Numbered from the stretch's first letter, positions 26,343 through 35,668 are shown. The stretch: 64,000 nucleotides of DNA from Rhodovulum adriaticum (GCF_004345735.1 NZ_SLXL01000009.1:52921-116920); one strand, 5' to 3'. The notes: generated by a model from the letters alone, not told the origin. Numbers and translations: made by a program.

Positions 26343-27953
26343 TCAGCCCTTGCGCGCCTGCGCGATCATCGCCGCGGCGCGTTCGCCGATCATCATCGCG
26401 GGCGCGCCGGTATTGCCGCCGATCACCCGCGGCATGACGGATGCATCCACGACCCGCAGCCCCGCCATCCCCCGCACGCGCAATTGCGGGTCCACCACCG
26501 CCATGTCGTCCGTGCCCATCCGGCAGGTGCCGACCGGGTGATAGATCGAATCCGCATGTGCGCGGATATCGGCCTGCAGTGCCGCATCGCTGCCGTCATG
26601 GGGATAGAGCCGCGCGCCCCGCCAGGGCGCCAGCGCCTGTGCCCCCAGGACGCGTTCCACGATCCGGGCGCCGCGCATCAGCGTGTCCAGATCGTCCGGG
26701 TGGTTCAGGAATGCGGGGTCGATCCGGGGCGGATCGGCGGGGTTGCGGCTGGTCAGCCCGACGCTGCCCCGGCTTTTCGGGCGCAACCCGCAGACATGGC
26801 AGCTGTAGCCATCGGCCAGGTGCAGGCGGCGCATGTGGTCGTCCTCGATCCCGATGACGAAATGCAGTTGCAGGTCGGGCCGGTCCAGACCGGGGGCGGA
26901 CGGCACGAAGGCCCCGGCCTCGGCATAGGGGGTGGCAAACAGCCCCTCGCCGGTCTTGCGCCACGTGCCCGCCGCGCGGCCCAGCCGGGCCAGTCCGCGC
27001 GGGTTCAGCCCCACCACGTCGCGCCGCAGGGATCGGTGGATGATGGTGTAATTCAGGTGGTCCTGCAGGTTTTGCCCCACGCCGGGCAGCACATGCACCG
27101 GCGCGATGCCATGGGCGGCCAGCTCGTCCTCTGGCCCGATGCCGGACAGCAGCAGCAGGTGCGGCGAGTTGAAGGCCCCCCCGGACAGGATCACCTCGCT
27201 CCGCGCGTCGATCCGACGCCGCCGCCCCCGGCGGCGCACCTGCACCCCCACCGCGCGGTTTCCCTCGACCAGCAGCCTTTCCGCCCGCGTGCGGGTCAGC
27301 ACCGTCAGGTTGGGCCGTGCCAGCGCCGGGAACAGATAGGCGGCAGCGGCCGAACAACGCTCGCCCTTTTGCGGGCCGTCGCGGAACTGCTTGACCTGGT
27401 ATAGCCCCGCGCCCGCCTGTTCGGGGCCGTTGAAATCGTCGTTGCGGGGGATCTGCACCTCGGCGCAGGCATCCACGAAGGCGCGGGAAATGCGGCGCGG
27501 CGCGCTTTGTTCGCTGACTTGCAGGGGGCCGTCGCCGCCATGCCAGGCATCGCCGCCGCGCGCGTTGCCCTCTACCCGCAGGAACCAGGGGCGCACATCG
27601 TCCCAGGCCCAGCCCTCGGCGCCCAATTCCGCCCATTCGTCGTAATCCCGCGGATGCCCGCGGACATAAAGCATCGCGTTGATCGCGCTGGACCCACCCA
27701 GGCCCCGCCCGCGCGGCTGGAACCCGCGCCGCCCGTTCAGCCCCGGCTGGGGCACGGTGTGGTAGGCATAGTTGTTGATCCGGGGCCGCCCCGAGATCAT
27801 CGCCGGGATCAGCGCGGGCGCGCGGATGAAGATGTCGTTGCCGCCGCCGCCGGCCTCGATCAGGCAGACGGTGACGGACGGATCCTCACTCAGCCGCGCG
27901 GCCAGGACGCAGCCGGCAGAGCCGCCGCCGACGATGACGTAATCGTAGACCAT
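26343..27953 (-). CDS. GMC oxidoreductase (choline / alcohol dehydrogenase family)
   Basis: 536-residue flavoprotein. N-terminal FAD motif YDYVIVGGGSAGCVLAARL, GMC signature 1 GLGGSSAINAMLYVRGHPRD, signature 2 around VILSGGAFNSPHLLLLSGIG, and the C-terminal active site with His in YHPVGTCRMGTDD plus VVDASVMPRVIGGN. The choline dehydrogenase-like subgroup covers many primary alcohols, so BetA function should not be assumed; no betaine genes are adjacent. ATG 27953. Single gene; the frame's upstream extension to 27998 is not conserved. Confidence 0.93.
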   Translation of the reverse strand: MVYDYVIVGGGSAGCVLAARLSEDPSVTVCLIEAGGGGNDIFIRAPALIPAMISGRPRINNYAYHTVPQPGLNGRRGFQPRGRGLGGSSAINAMLYVRGHPRDYDEWAELGAEGWAWDDVRPWFLRVEGNARGGDAWHGGDGPLQVSEQSAPRRISRAFVDACAEVQIPRNDDFNGPEQAGAGLYQVKQFRDGPQKGERCSAAAAYLFPALARPNLTVLTRTRAERLLVEGNRAVGVQVRRRGRRRRIDARSEVILSGGAFNSPHLLLLSGIGPEDELAAHGIAPVHVLPGVGQNLQDHLNYTIIHRSLRRDVVGLNPRGLARLGRAAGTWRKTGEGLFATPYAEAGAFVPSAPGLDRPDLQLHFVIGIEDDHMRRLHLADGYSCHVCGLRPKSRGSVGLTSRNPADPPRIDPAFLNHPDDLDTLMRGARIVERVLGAQALAPWRGARLYPHDGSDAALQADIRAHADSIYHPVGTCRMGTDDMAVVDPQLRVRGMAGLRVVDASVMPRVIGGNTGAPAMMIGERAAAMIAQARKG

Positions 27954-28004
27954 GGGCCGCAGCCTAGCGGTGCGTGCGCGGGCCGGGCCAGCGTCCAAAT
28001 CGCC

Positions 28005-28454
28005 TCAGCCCGGCAGGGCGCCGGTCAGGACGTAACGTAAAATCTGCACCACCTGTGCCGGTTCCTGCGCCACGGCCAGGGCGGCGGCGTCCACCTCTTT
28101 CAGCGCGTGGGCGTGGTCGGGGCCGTGCAGCACGATCAGTGACTTGCCCAGGGCCGCCGCATACCCCGCGTCAAAGGCCGCGTTCCACTGCTTGTATTTC
28201 TCGCCGAAGCGAACGACCACGATATCGGCGTCGGCGATCCCCTTGCGGGTGCGGATCGCGTTGACCATCGCGCCCTTGTGGTCGTGCCAGTACTTGTTGT
28301 CCTCGGCGCCCAGGATCGCCACGCCGCAATCGTCGCTGGCGGCGTGATCGGTGACCGGGCTGTCAAAGGTCACGTCCAGCCCCGCCGCCCCCTCGACGAT
28401 CTGCTCGCGCCAGTCGGTGTGAATCTCGCCCGACAGGTAAACCTTCAGCGTCAT
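28005..28454 (-). CDS. YtoQ family protein
   Basis: 149 residues. The pattern LKVYLSGEIHTDWREQI, GAEDNKYWHDHKGAMVNAIR, ADADIVVVRFGEKYKQWNAA and DAGYAAALGKSLIVLH matches YtoQ, a family related to nucleoside 2-deoxyribosyltransferases, for which the SGEI loop and the Asp/Glu in the DAGYA segment would be substrate-site residues. Biochemical role unknown. Its ATG overlaps the stop of the phosphoribosyltransferase gene (ATGA) and has GGAGGA in front, so both are made together. Confidence 0.88.
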   Translation of the reverse strand: MTLKVYLSGEIHTDWREQIVEGAAGLDVTFDSPVTDHAASDDCGVAILGAEDNKYWHDHKGAMVNAIRTRKGIADADIVVVRFGEKYKQWNAAFDAGYAAALGKSLIVLHGPDHAHALKEVDAAALAVAQEPAQVVQILRYVLTGALPG

Positions 28455-29104
28455 GCGCTGTCCTCCTTGTTCCATGCGTCTTGCAGCAACTTTGCGACCG
28501 TGTCGTCGCTGACCTGCCCGAAGTCTTGGTAGTGCTGCCCTACCGCGCGAAAATCCCTTGGCGCCTGGAGAAAGACCAGCCGGTCCGTCATGCCCCGGAA
28601 TTGCCAGATCAGATCCTGCGGGCCTACGGGCACCGCCAGCCAGACCTCGATCGGGCCGCGCTTGCGCAGGGCTTGCAGCACGGCGCGGGCCGTGGCGCCC
28701 GTGGCCAGCCCGTCATCGACCACGATCACCGTGCGCCCGGCGATGCGCTGCGGTTTGCGATCGCCCAAATACAGGTCGCGGCGGGTTTCGATCTCGGCCA
28801 GCTTGCCGGTGACCGCATCGGTGAAATCGGCCTGTGTCAGCCCGGCATGATCCAGCAGTTCGTCATTAAAGACGACCTCGCGCGCGCCGCCATCCACGAC
28901 CGCGCCCGCAGCCAGTTCGGGATTGCCGGGCATGCCGATCTTGCGCACCAGCGCCAGGTCCAGCGGGGCATCCAGTGCCCGCGCGATGGGCAGGGCAACC
29001 GGCACGCCCCCGCGCGGCAACGCCAGAACCAACGGGTTTTCCGGCTCGAACGCCGCGACCTTTTCGGCCAGCAGTTGCCCCGCCTCTTCGCGGTTCTTGA
29101 ACAT
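28451..29104 (-). CDS. Type I phosphoribosyltransferase family protein
   Basis: 217 residues. The PRPP-binding loop RTVIVVDDGLATGATARAVL is intact, and LVLALPRGGVPVALPIARAL near the N-terminus is typical of the stand-alone PRTase-domain proteins often annotated as predicted phosphoribosyltransferases. The hood region is unlike those of the known purine and pyrimidine enzymes, so the base acceptor is unknown. Translationally coupled to ytoQ downstream. Upstream lies pheS's partner gene pheT on the same strand but beyond 29174, transcribed toward this pair with a 69-base gap. Confidence 0.88.
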   Translation of the reverse strand: MFKNREEAGQLLAEKVAAFEPENPLVLALPRGGVPVALPIARALDAPLDLALVRKIGMPGNPELAAGAVVDGGAREVVFNDELLDHAGLTQADFTDAVTGKLAEIETRRDLYLGDRKPQRIAGRTVIVVDDGLATGATARAVLQALRKRGPIEVWLAVPVGPQDLIWQFRGMTDRLVFLQAPRDFRAVGQHYQDFGQVSDDTVAKLLQDAWNKEDSA

Positions 29105-29173
29105 CGCGCATCTCCTTGACCCTGTCGCGGGGCGAGTATGCCGCCGCGCGCAGACGGGGCCAAGCCCCGGCGA

Positions 29174-31573
29174 TCAGCCGCGCAGGCTGCCGCCGGTGGC
29201 CTTTTCGACCTTTTCGACGATCTTCTTGGCGACGGCCTCAATCTCGTCCTCGGTCAGGGTCTTGTCCACGGGCTGCATGCGCACGGTGATGGCCAGGGAT
29301 TTCTTGCCCTCGCCCAGGCTGCCGCCGATGAACTCGTCAAAGACGCGGACCTCTTCGATCAGGGTCTTGTCGGCGCCGGCGGCCGCGTTGACCACGCCCG
29401 CCGCCTCGACATCGGCATCCAGCACGAAGGCGAAATCGCGTTCCACCGCCTGCAGGTCGGACGCTGCCAGCGCGGGCCGCGTCGCGCCCTTCTTGCGCGG
29501 CATCGGCGGTTCCTCAAGATAGACGGTAAAGGCCATAGCGGGGCCCTTTACATCCATCGCCTTCAGCACCTTGGGGTGCAGTTCGCCAAAGACGGCCAGC
29601 ACCTTTTTCGGGCCCAGGCAGACACGGCCGGACCGCCCCGGATGCCACCATTCCGGCGCCTCGCGCAGGATCTGGGCCTTGGCCGGGGCGCCGATGGCGG
29701 CCAGCACGGCCTCTGCGTCGGCCTTGGCGTCATAGACATCCACAGCGCGGCGCGAGCCATAGGGATCGCGCGGGGCCGCATGGCCCACCAGCAGGCCCGC
29801 AACCTGGATATGCTGATCCGCGGGTTCGGCGCCGTGAAAGGCGGGGCCGACCTCGAACAGCGACAGGTCCATGAAACCGCGCGCCTGATTGCGGGCCGCG
29901 GCCTGCAACAGGCCGGGCAGCAGGTCGGGGCGCATATGGCTCATCTCGCTGGAAATCGGGTTTTCCAGCGCCATCGCATCCGCGCCACCGCCGAACAGCG
30001 CGGCGCTGTCCGCGTCGATGAAGGAATAGGTCACGCATTCGTTGTAGCCGAGCGCCGCGCAGGTGCGCCGGGCCATCGCCTCGCGCTTTTGCAGGGGCGT
30101 CAGGATGCCGGTGGGCACGCCCACATGGGCGCGCGGCAGGCGCTTGCCCTGCAATTTGGTCAGCGAGGCCACGCGCGCGACCTCTTCGACGAGGTCGGCC
30201 TCGCCCAGCACGTCGGGGCGCCAGGACGGCACATGGGCCATGTCACCCTCCAGCCGGAAGCCGAGCGCGGTTAGCGTGGCGCGCTGTTCGTCCGCCGGGA
30301 TGGACATGCCCACCAGGCTTTCGACCCGCGCGGTGTCCAGCTTGTAGGCGCGCGCGGTGTCGGGGATGGCACCCGCGACGACGACCTCGGACGGTTCACC
30401 GCCGCACAGGTCCAGGATCATCTGCGTGGCGGCCTCGATCCCGTCGGCGGTCCAGTCGGGGTCGATCCCCCGTTCAAACCGATAGCGCGCATCGGAATTG
30501 ATCTTCAGCGCGCGGCCGGTCATCGCCGTGCGGATCGGGTCGAAATAGGCGGCCTCAAGGAAGACGTTGACCGTGTCCTCGGTGCAGCCCGAGGCCTCGC
30601 CGCCCATCACGCCGGCCAGGCTTTCGACCGTGTCGCCCACGGAAATCGCGGTCATGCCGGGTTGCAGGACGTATTCCTTTTCGTCCAGCGCCAGGAATTT
30701 CTCGCCCCCTTGGGCGGCATGCACCCGCAGCCCGCCCGTCACCTTGTCGGCGTCAAAGACGTGCAGCGGGCGGTTCATGTCGAAGGTAAAGAAGTTGGTG
30801 ATATCGACCAGCGCCGAGATCGGGCGCAGCCCGATGGCGCGCAGGCGGTCCTGCAACCATTGGGGCGAGGGGCCGTTCTTCACCCCCCGGATCACCCGGC
30901 CGTAAAAGACCGGGCAGGCGCGTTCGTGGGTCTCGGGGTCGATGGTGACCGGGATCGGGCAGGGGAATTTCCCCTGCACTGGCGTCACCTCTACCGGCTT
31001 CAGCGTGCCCAAGCCGCGCGCGGCCAGGTCGCGGGCGATGCCGTGCACGCCCAGGGCGTCGGGGCGGTTGGGGGTAATCGCGATCTCGATCACCGGGTCC
31101 ACCTTGGACGGGTCGTTTTCCGCCAGCCAGTCGATGAATTTCTGCCCGACCTCGCCCGAGGGCAGTTCGATGATACCGTCATGTTCGTCGGACAGTTCCA
31201 GCTCGCGTTCCGAGGCCATCATGCCATGGCTTTCCACGCCGCGGATCTTGCCCACCGACAGGGTCACGTCGATGCCGGGCACGTAATCGCCGGGTTTCGC
31301 CAGGACCACGGTGATCCCCTCGCGCGCGTTGGGCGCGCCGCAGACGATCTGTTTTTCGCCCTCGTCCGTGTCCACCATGCAGACGCGCAGCCGGTCGGCA
31401 TCGGGGTGCTGTTGCGCGCTTTTCACCTTGGCGATGGTAAAGGTGCCCAGCTTGTCGGCGGGGTTTTCCACGCCTTCGACCTCAAGGCCCAGATCGGTCA
31501 GCGCGTCGAGGATCTCGTCAAGGCTCGCCTCGGTGTCGAGGTGGTCCTTCAGCCAGGAAAGGGTGAATTTCAT
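29174..31573 (-). CDS. pheT: Phenylalanine--tRNA ligase beta subunit
   Basis: 799 residues, bacterial-type length. Domains in order: N-terminal EMAP/tRNA-binding fold (about 40-150; IAKVKSAQQHPDADRLRVCM), B3/B4 editing domain (about 210-390), B5 domain (about 400-470), catalytic-like core (about 490-690; PISSEMSHMRPDLLPGLLQ), and the anticodon-binding FDX-ACB domain at the C-terminus (AVERDFAFVLD to the end). Forms the heterotetramer with PheS, whose gene lies about 5 kb away at 36484 on the other strand rather than adjacent. Confidence 0.98.
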   Translation of the reverse strand: MKFTLSWLKDHLDTEASLDEILDALTDLGLEVEGVENPADKLGTFTIAKVKSAQQHPDADRLRVCMVDTDEGEKQIVCGAPNAREGITVVLAKPGDYVPGIDVTLSVGKIRGVESHGMMASERELELSDEHDGIIELPSGEVGQKFIDWLAENDPSKVDPVIEIAITPNRPDALGVHGIARDLAARGLGTLKPVEVTPVQGKFPCPIPVTIDPETHERACPVFYGRVIRGVKNGPSPQWLQDRLRAIGLRPISALVDITNFFTFDMNRPLHVFDADKVTGGLRVHAAQGGEKFLALDEKEYVLQPGMTAISVGDTVESLAGVMGGEASGCTEDTVNVFLEAAYFDPIRTAMTGRALKINSDARYRFERGIDPDWTADGIEAATQMILDLCGGEPSEVVVAGAIPDTARAYKLDTARVESLVGMSIPADEQRATLTALGFRLEGDMAHVPSWRPDVLGEADLVEEVARVASLTKLQGKRLPRAHVGVPTGILTPLQKREAMARRTCAALGYNECVTYSFIDADSAALFGGGADAMALENPISSEMSHMRPDLLPGLLQAAARNQARGFMDLSLFEVGPAFHGAEPADQHIQVAGLLVGHAAPRDPYGSRRAVDVYDAKADAEAVLAAIGAPAKAQILREAPEWWHPGRSGRVCLGPKKVLAVFGELHPKVLKAMDVKGPAMAFTVYLEEPPMPRKKGATRPALAASDLQAVERDFAFVLDADVEAAGVVNAAAGADKTLIEEVRVFDEFIGGSLGEGKKSLAITVRMQPVDKTLTEDEIEAVAKKIVEKVEKATGGSLRG

Positions 31574-31648
31574 CGGAACGGACGCCTGTTGGTGGGGTAA
31601 CGGGTTGCGCGCGTGTCTAGCCCAAAGGGGGGCGGGGGGAAAGGGGGC

Positions 31649-31939
31649 CTACTCGTCCTTCAGCCGCTCGGCCAGGCGGTCCAGCCTGCCCATGCGCCAC
31701 AGCTGGATTTCACGGGCCAGCCGGATCGCCGGTTTGAGAAAGAAAAAGGCAGAGCCGATGACGAACAGCCAGATCGCCGGCGTTTCCAGCGAGTTCCAGA
31801 AGAACAGGACCGAGCCGACAAGGAAACACAGGGCGGCGGCGAAATCGACCGCCGTATGGGCGATTTCATACAGCGCGTAGACGCGGCGGGTGTCTGCGTT
31901 GCGCTCGCGGTTGCGGTGCTGGAACAGGGGCGTCTTCAT
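31649..31939 (-). CDS. YrhK-domain small membrane protein
   Basis: 96 residues with two hydrophobic helices (DFAAALCFLVGSVLFFW and PAIWLFVIGSAFFFL) and a charged tail (REIQLWRMGRLDRLAERL). The segment VYALYEIAHTAVDFAAALCF up to LKPAIRLAREI fits the YrhK domain, found in small inner-membrane proteins of unknown role. Start ATG 31939 (MKTPLFQHRNRE); a longer open frame upstream does not look coding. Upstream neighbour is the DUF1244 gene, same strand, 38 bases away. Confidence 0.8.
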   Translation of the reverse strand: MKTPLFQHRNRERNADTRRVYALYEIAHTAVDFAAALCFLVGSVLFFWNSLETPAIWLFVIGSAFFFLKPAIRLAREIQLWRMGRLDRLAERLKDE

Positions 31940-31977
31940 CGCGGTCTCTCGTCCGGGGATGCGGCGCAATCGGTGGG

Positions 31978-32295
31978 CTAGCCCTTGTCGGGATCCACAT
32001 TCGCGGCAAAGGCCTTTTCGAAGGCGGCCTGTTTTTCCGGCCCGGCCTCGGTCTGGTGCAGCGCCTTCCAATCGTCATAGGGCATGCCGTAGAACGCCGC
32101 GCGCGCCTCTTCCTTGGACATCTCGATGCCCTCTTCGGCGGCGGCCTCCTGCATCCAGCGGGACAGGCAGTTGCGGCAGAACCCGGCCATGTTCATCAGA
32201 TCGATGTTCTGCACATCGGGGCGGTCCTGCATCAGGTGTTGTTGCAGCCGACGAAAGGCGGCGGCCTCGATCCGGGTGCGGGTTGCGTCGTCCAT
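31978..32295 (-). CDS. DUF1244 family protein
   Basis: 105 residues. The core LMNMAGFCRNCLSRWMQEAA with its CxxC, and EEARAAFYGMPYDDWKALHQ, match DUF1244, a short helical family common in alpha- and gammaproteobacteria and of unknown function. The CxxC may bind metal; this is inferred. Soluble, no signal peptide. In the same direction as the YrhK-like gene and 23 bases downstream of the amidohydrolase, so the three may form one transcript. Confidence 0.88.
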   Translation of the reverse strand: MDDATRTRIEAAAFRRLQQHLMQDRPDVQNIDLMNMAGFCRNCLSRWMQEAAAEEGIEMSKEEARAAFYGMPYDDWKALHQTEAGPEKQAAFEKAFAANVDPDKG

Positions 32296-32318
32296 TCTGT
32301 CCTCCCTCGGTGTTGCGC

Positions 32319-33065
32319 CTACAGCCCGGTGGCGGCCAATGCCTCCTCCAGCATCGGGGCCAGCCGGTCGGCCCAGGCGATCTGGGCCTGCGGCGTCGCG
32401 ATAACATCGTTGCGCAACTCTATCAGCACGTTCAACCGCCCGTGGTCGATGGCGTGCCGGTCCACCGCGTCGCCGGGCAGGTGGCCGCCATAGGGTTCAT
32501 TCTCGCCCACGCACAGGTCGGGTTCCTGCCGCAGCCGGTCGATCAGCGGGCGGGCCAGTCGGTCGTCGGCGGCGTGCAGCACGCCGATCTGCCAGGGCCG
32601 TTCGCCCCGCCCGCGCAGGCGGGGGGCAAAGCTGTGGATCGCAACATAGACGGTATCGGCCCGGCGCGCGGCCATCTGTTCGATCGCGCGGTGATAGGGG
32701 CGCCAGAAGGCGTCCAGCCGGCGTTCCAGTTCGGTGTCGTCCACGTCGCGATTCGCGGGAATCACCGTTCCGTCATACAGCCGCATCAGCAGGGTCGGGT
32801 CGTCCTCGCCCCGGTTGGGGTCGATCACCAGGCGCGAGAAGTTGGACATTACCAGCGGCGCGCCCAGCCGTTCGGCCAGCCGCCGGGCCACGCCCGCCGC
32901 GCCGGGGTCATAGGCGATATGCCGTTCCATATCCTGCGGCGAAAGCCCAAGATCGCCCCCATTCACGGAGGGTGGCACGGTGTTGGCCGCGTGGTCGCAG
33001 GTCACCAGCCAGCGCGACGCGGCCCCCGGATCGCATATTTCGAAAGGGTGGTAAGTCATGCCCAT
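32319..33065 (-). CDS. N-formylglutamate amidohydrolase family protein
   Basis: 248 residues of the FGase family (related to HutG). WLVTCDHAANTVPP near the N-terminus and DPNRGEDDPTLLMRLYDG, then VYVAIHSFAPRL and LNVLIELRND, supply the expected metal-binding His, Asp and Glu residues. HutG would release glutamate from N-formylglutamate in histidine breakdown, but no hut genes are present, so the substrate is uncertain. ATG 33065 chosen; 33059 and 33083 are other in-frame starts and none has a strong ribosome site. Confidence 0.88.
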   Translation of the reverse strand: MGMTYHPFEICDPGAASRWLVTCDHAANTVPPSVNGGDLGLSPQDMERHIAYDPGAAGVARRLAERLGAPLVMSNFSRLVIDPNRGEDDPTLLMRLYDGTVIPANRDVDDTELERRLDAFWRPYHRAIEQMAARRADTVYVAIHSFAPRLRGRGERPWQIGVLHAADDRLARPLIDRLRQEPDLCVGENEPYGGHLPGDAVDRHAIDHGRLNVLIELRNDVIATPQAQIAWADRLAPMLEEALAATGL

Positions 33066-33197
33066 GTCATCTTTGCCAGTCACATCCCCTTACGGCAGGC
33101 GCGACGCAAGCGCCAGTTGTCTCGGGGGGCAATTTCGGCCTAGAGAGATGCATACCGGCGCATACCGCGCTGCGATCCGAACAAGAGATGGGGCAGG

Positions 33198-34643
33198 ATG
33201 AGACGTCTACGCAACTTGAAAGTGGTGGCCACGCTGGGGCCGTCTTCCGACGATTACGACATGATCCGCGCCCTTGTCGAGGCGGGGGCAGACGTGTTCC
33301 GCCTGAATATGAGCCACGGCACGCACGACGAAATCGCCCGGCGCCACGGGATCATCCGCCAGATTGAGGCCGACATGCGCCGCCCCATTGCGATCCTGGC
33401 CGACCTGCAGGGGCCGAAACTGCGCTGCGGCACCTTTGCCAACGGCGCCGAGGAAATCGAGGAGGGGCAGGCTTTCCGCTTTGATCTGGACGAGGCCCCG
33501 GGCGATGCGACCCGCGTGCAGCTGCCGCACCGGGAAATCTTTGCCGCGCTGAAACCCGGCGCGACGCTGCTGGTCAATGACGGCAAGCTGCGGCTGACGG
33601 TGAAATCCTGCGGTCCCGATCATGCCGATTGCGAGGTCGTGGTGGGGGGCACGATTTCCAACCGCAAGGGCGTGAACGTGCCCGACGTGGTGCTGCCGGT
33701 GGCGGCGCTGTCGGACAAGGATCGCCGCGATCTGGATTTCGTGCTGGACCTGGGCGTGGACTGGATCGCGCTGTCCTTCGTGCAGCGCCCCGAGGACGTG
33801 ACCGAGGCCCGCGCCATCGTCGGTGACCGGGCGGCGATCCTGTCCAAGATCGAGAAACCCTCGGCCGTGGCCGAGTTCGACGGCATTCTGAGTGTGTCGG
33901 ACGGGATCATGGTTGCCCGGGGCGATCTGGGCGTGGAAATCCCCGTGCAGAACGTACCGCCGATCCAGAAACGCCTGGTACGCCAGTGCCGCGCAGCGGC
34001 CAAGCCGGTGATCGTGGCCACGCAGATGCTGGAAAGCATGATCGAAAGCCCGATGCCCACCCGCGCCGAGGTGTCGGACGTGGCCACCGCCATCTACGAG
34101 GGGGCGGATGCGGTTATGCTGTCGGCCGAATCCGCCGCCGGCCAGTACCCGATCGAGGCCGTGACGACGATGAACAACGTCGCCATCGAGGTCGAAAGCG
34201 ACCCCACCTATCGCGACATCATCGAGGCCAGCCGCCAGGCCAACCGCTCGACCGTGGCAGACGGGATCGTCGCCGCCGCGCGCGAGATCGCTGAAACCGC
34301 TGATATTAAGGCGATCTGCTGCTTTACCGAGTCCGGCACGACGGCGCTGAAAACCTCGCGCGAGCGGCCGCGCGTGCCGATCCTTGCGCTGACGCCCTCG
34401 ACCGCGACGGGGCGGCGGCTGTGTCTGTCCTGGGGGATCAACTGCTTTTTCAACGACAAGGTCGAACGCTTCAAGATGGCCGTGGTCAGCGCCGCCCGCG
34501 CCGCCCGCGAGGGCGGCTATGGCAAGGGCGAGGATCAGATCATCGTGGTCGCCGGCCTGCCGTTCAACATTCCCGGCTCTACCAACATCCTGCGCGTGGC
34601 GCCTTGCGAGGAAAGATTGATTTTCAACGTGGAACCGGAATAA
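33198..34643 (+). CDS. pyk: Pyruvate kinase
   Basis: Final step of glycolysis: transfers phosphate from PEP to ADP, giving pyruvate and ATP. 481 residues. RNLKVVATLGPSSDDYD and VFRLNMSHGTHDE at the N-terminus, the substrate Lys in AAILSKIEKPSAVAEFDGIL, MVARGDLGVEIP, and the signature ATQMLESMIESPMPTRAEVS; the allosteric C-terminal domain begins about residue 340. The organism also has pckA in this window, so the pyruvate/PEP node is represented in both directions. Confidence 0.98.
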   Translation: MRRLRNLKVVATLGPSSDDYDMIRALVEAGADVFRLNMSHGTHDEIARRHGIIRQIEADMRRPIAILADLQGPKLRCGTFANGAEEIEEGQAFRFDLDEAPGDATRVQLPHREIFAALKPGATLLVNDGKLRLTVKSCGPDHADCEVVVGGTISNRKGVNVPDVVLPVAALSDKDRRDLDFVLDLGVDWIALSFVQRPEDVTEARAIVGDRAAILSKIEKPSAVAEFDGILSVSDGIMVARGDLGVEIPVQNVPPIQKRLVRQCRAAAKPVIVATQMLESMIESPMPTRAEVSDVATAIYEGADAVMLSAESAAGQYPIEAVTTMNNVAIEVESDPTYRDIIEASRQANRSTVADGIVAAAREIAETADIKAICCFTESGTTALKTSRERPRVPILALTPSTATGRRLCLSWGINCFFNDKVERFKMAVVSAARAAREGGYGKGEDQIIVVAGLPFNIPGSTNILRVAPCEERLIFNVEPE

Positions 34644-34674
34644 TGGCAAGATCCGCCATGTCCGGGAGAACGGA

Positions 34675-34899
34675 GTGGAAAGCGATCTTTTCCTTGTTGC
34701 CGGGGTGATCGCGGGGGTGCTGGCCGTGCCGGCCTTTCTGTCGGCCTATACCGACGGTCGGTCCCCGGTTGCCGCTGGGGTTATGGCCCTGATTGCCGGT
34801 GCCGCGATCGCCTATGCGGTGATCAGCAATCCGGTCGGCTACCAGATCGAGGATGTGCCCGAGGTCTTTGTCCGGGTGATCGGTCGGTTCCTGAACTGA
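34675..34899 (+). CDS. Small hypothetical membrane protein
   Basis: 74 residues, GTG start with GGGAGA shortly upstream. Two hydrophobic helices ([20 protein letters not shown] and [20 protein letters not shown]) separated by TDGRSP, then a short C-terminal tail ([19 protein letters not shown]). Starts 31 bases after pyruvate kinase and may be co-transcribed with it. No family recognised; the simple two-helix layout gives no function. Confidence 0.75.
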   Translation: MESDLFLVAGVIAGVLAVPAFLSAYTDGRSPVAAGVMALIAGAAIAYAVISNPVGYQIEDVPEVFVRVIGRFLN

Positions 34900-34920
34900 G
34901 CGACGCGCCCGGATTGGGCC

Positions 34921-34949
34921 TTGCATGGGGCGCACGCCCTGCGTATACG
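34921..34949 (+). promoter_or_regulatory. Candidate sigma-70 promoter of rpmI-rplT
   Basis: TTGCAT (34921-34926), 17 bases, TATACG (34944-34949), about 70 bases before the rpmI start. Spacing is ideal and both boxes are close to consensus for a GC-rich alphaproteobacterium. Confidence 0.5.
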
Positions 34950-35020
34950 GGCGCCTCACGCGCGGCCGGCCCATGTGGCATGCCGAGTCGCGCCCCCACC
35001 GCCCGCAAGAGGAGACGGAA

Positions 35021-35221
35021 ATGCCCAAGATGAAGACCAAGTCGAGCGCCAAGAAGCGCTTCAAGGTGACGGCGAAGGGCCGTGTGAAATGCGGCCAGGC
35101 CGGCAAGCGGCACGGCATGATCAAGCGGACGAACAAGTTCATCCGCAACGCCCGCGGGACCGAGGTTCTCTCGGCGCCGGACGAAAAGCTCGCCAAGAGC
35201 TACATGCCCTATTCGCGCTAA
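35021..35221 (+). CDS. rpmI: 50S ribosomal protein L35
   Basis: 66 residues, the exact usual length, strongly basic, starting [19 protein letters not shown] and containing [18 protein letters not shown]. Part of the large ribosomal subunit. ATG 35021 is preceded by GAGGAGAC. Followed 13 bases later by rplT. The usual upstream partner infC is not next to it; pyruvate kinase and a small membrane protein lie there instead. Confidence 0.98.
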   Translation: MPKMKTKSSAKKRFKVTAKGRVKCGQAGKRHGMIKRTNKFIRNARGTEVLSAPDEKLAKSYMPYSR

Positions 35222-35234
35222 GGAGGCCTGATCC

Positions 35235-35597
35235 ATGTCCCGAGTAAAAGGTGGCACCACCACGCACGCCCGTCACAAGAAGGTCATCAAGGCAGCGAAA
35301 GGCTATTATGGCCGCCGCAAGAACGCCTTCAAGACCGCGACCCAGGCCGTCGACAAGGCCAACCAGTACGCGACCCGCGACCGCAAGCAGCGCAAGCGTA
35401 ATTTCCGCGCGCTGTGGATCCAGCGGATCAACGCGGCCGTTCGCGCCCATGACGAAGATCTGACCTATTCGCGTTTCATCAACGGCCTGAACAACGCTGG
35501 CATCGAGGTGGACCGCAAGGTTCTGGCCGATCTGGCCGTGAACGAGCCCGAAGCCTTCGGCACGATCGTCGAAAAGGCCAAGGCCGCCCTGGCCTGA
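35235..35597 (+). CDS. rplT: 50S ribosomal protein L20
   Basis: 120 residues, typical. [40 protein letters not shown] and [17 protein letters not shown] are conserved L20 blocks. L20 binds 23S rRNA early in assembly and in other bacteria also represses its own operon translationally; no such structure is evident in the short leader here. AAGGAGGCC lies just before the start. A strong terminator follows. Confidence 0.98.
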   Translation: MSRVKGGTTTHARHKKVIKAAKGYYGRRKNAFKTATQAVDKANQYATRDRKQRKRNFRALWIQRINAAVRAHDEDLTYSRFINGLNNAGIEVDRKVLADLAVNEPEAFGTIVEKAKAALA

Positions 35598-35621
35598 GCC
35601 TGACCGACTGACGACTGCGAA

Positions 35622-35655
35622 CCCCCGTCCGGGCCGATCCCGGGCGGGGGTTTTT
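35622..35655 (+). terminator. Rho-independent terminator of rpmI-rplT
   Basis: CCCCCGTCCGGG / CCCGGGCGGGGG, a 12-bp stem with one G-T pair and a CCGAT loop, followed by TTTTTC. A textbook terminator 24 bases after the rplT stop. It works on the plus strand only; the opposing nifQ-like gene gets no U-tract from it. Confidence 0.92.
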
Positions 35656-35668
35656 CATTGCGCGGGGG

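Noticed and set aside
26343..27953. Choline dehydrogenase BetA as a firm call
   Set aside because: GMC family is broad, and betB/betI/betC are absent from the neighbourhood.
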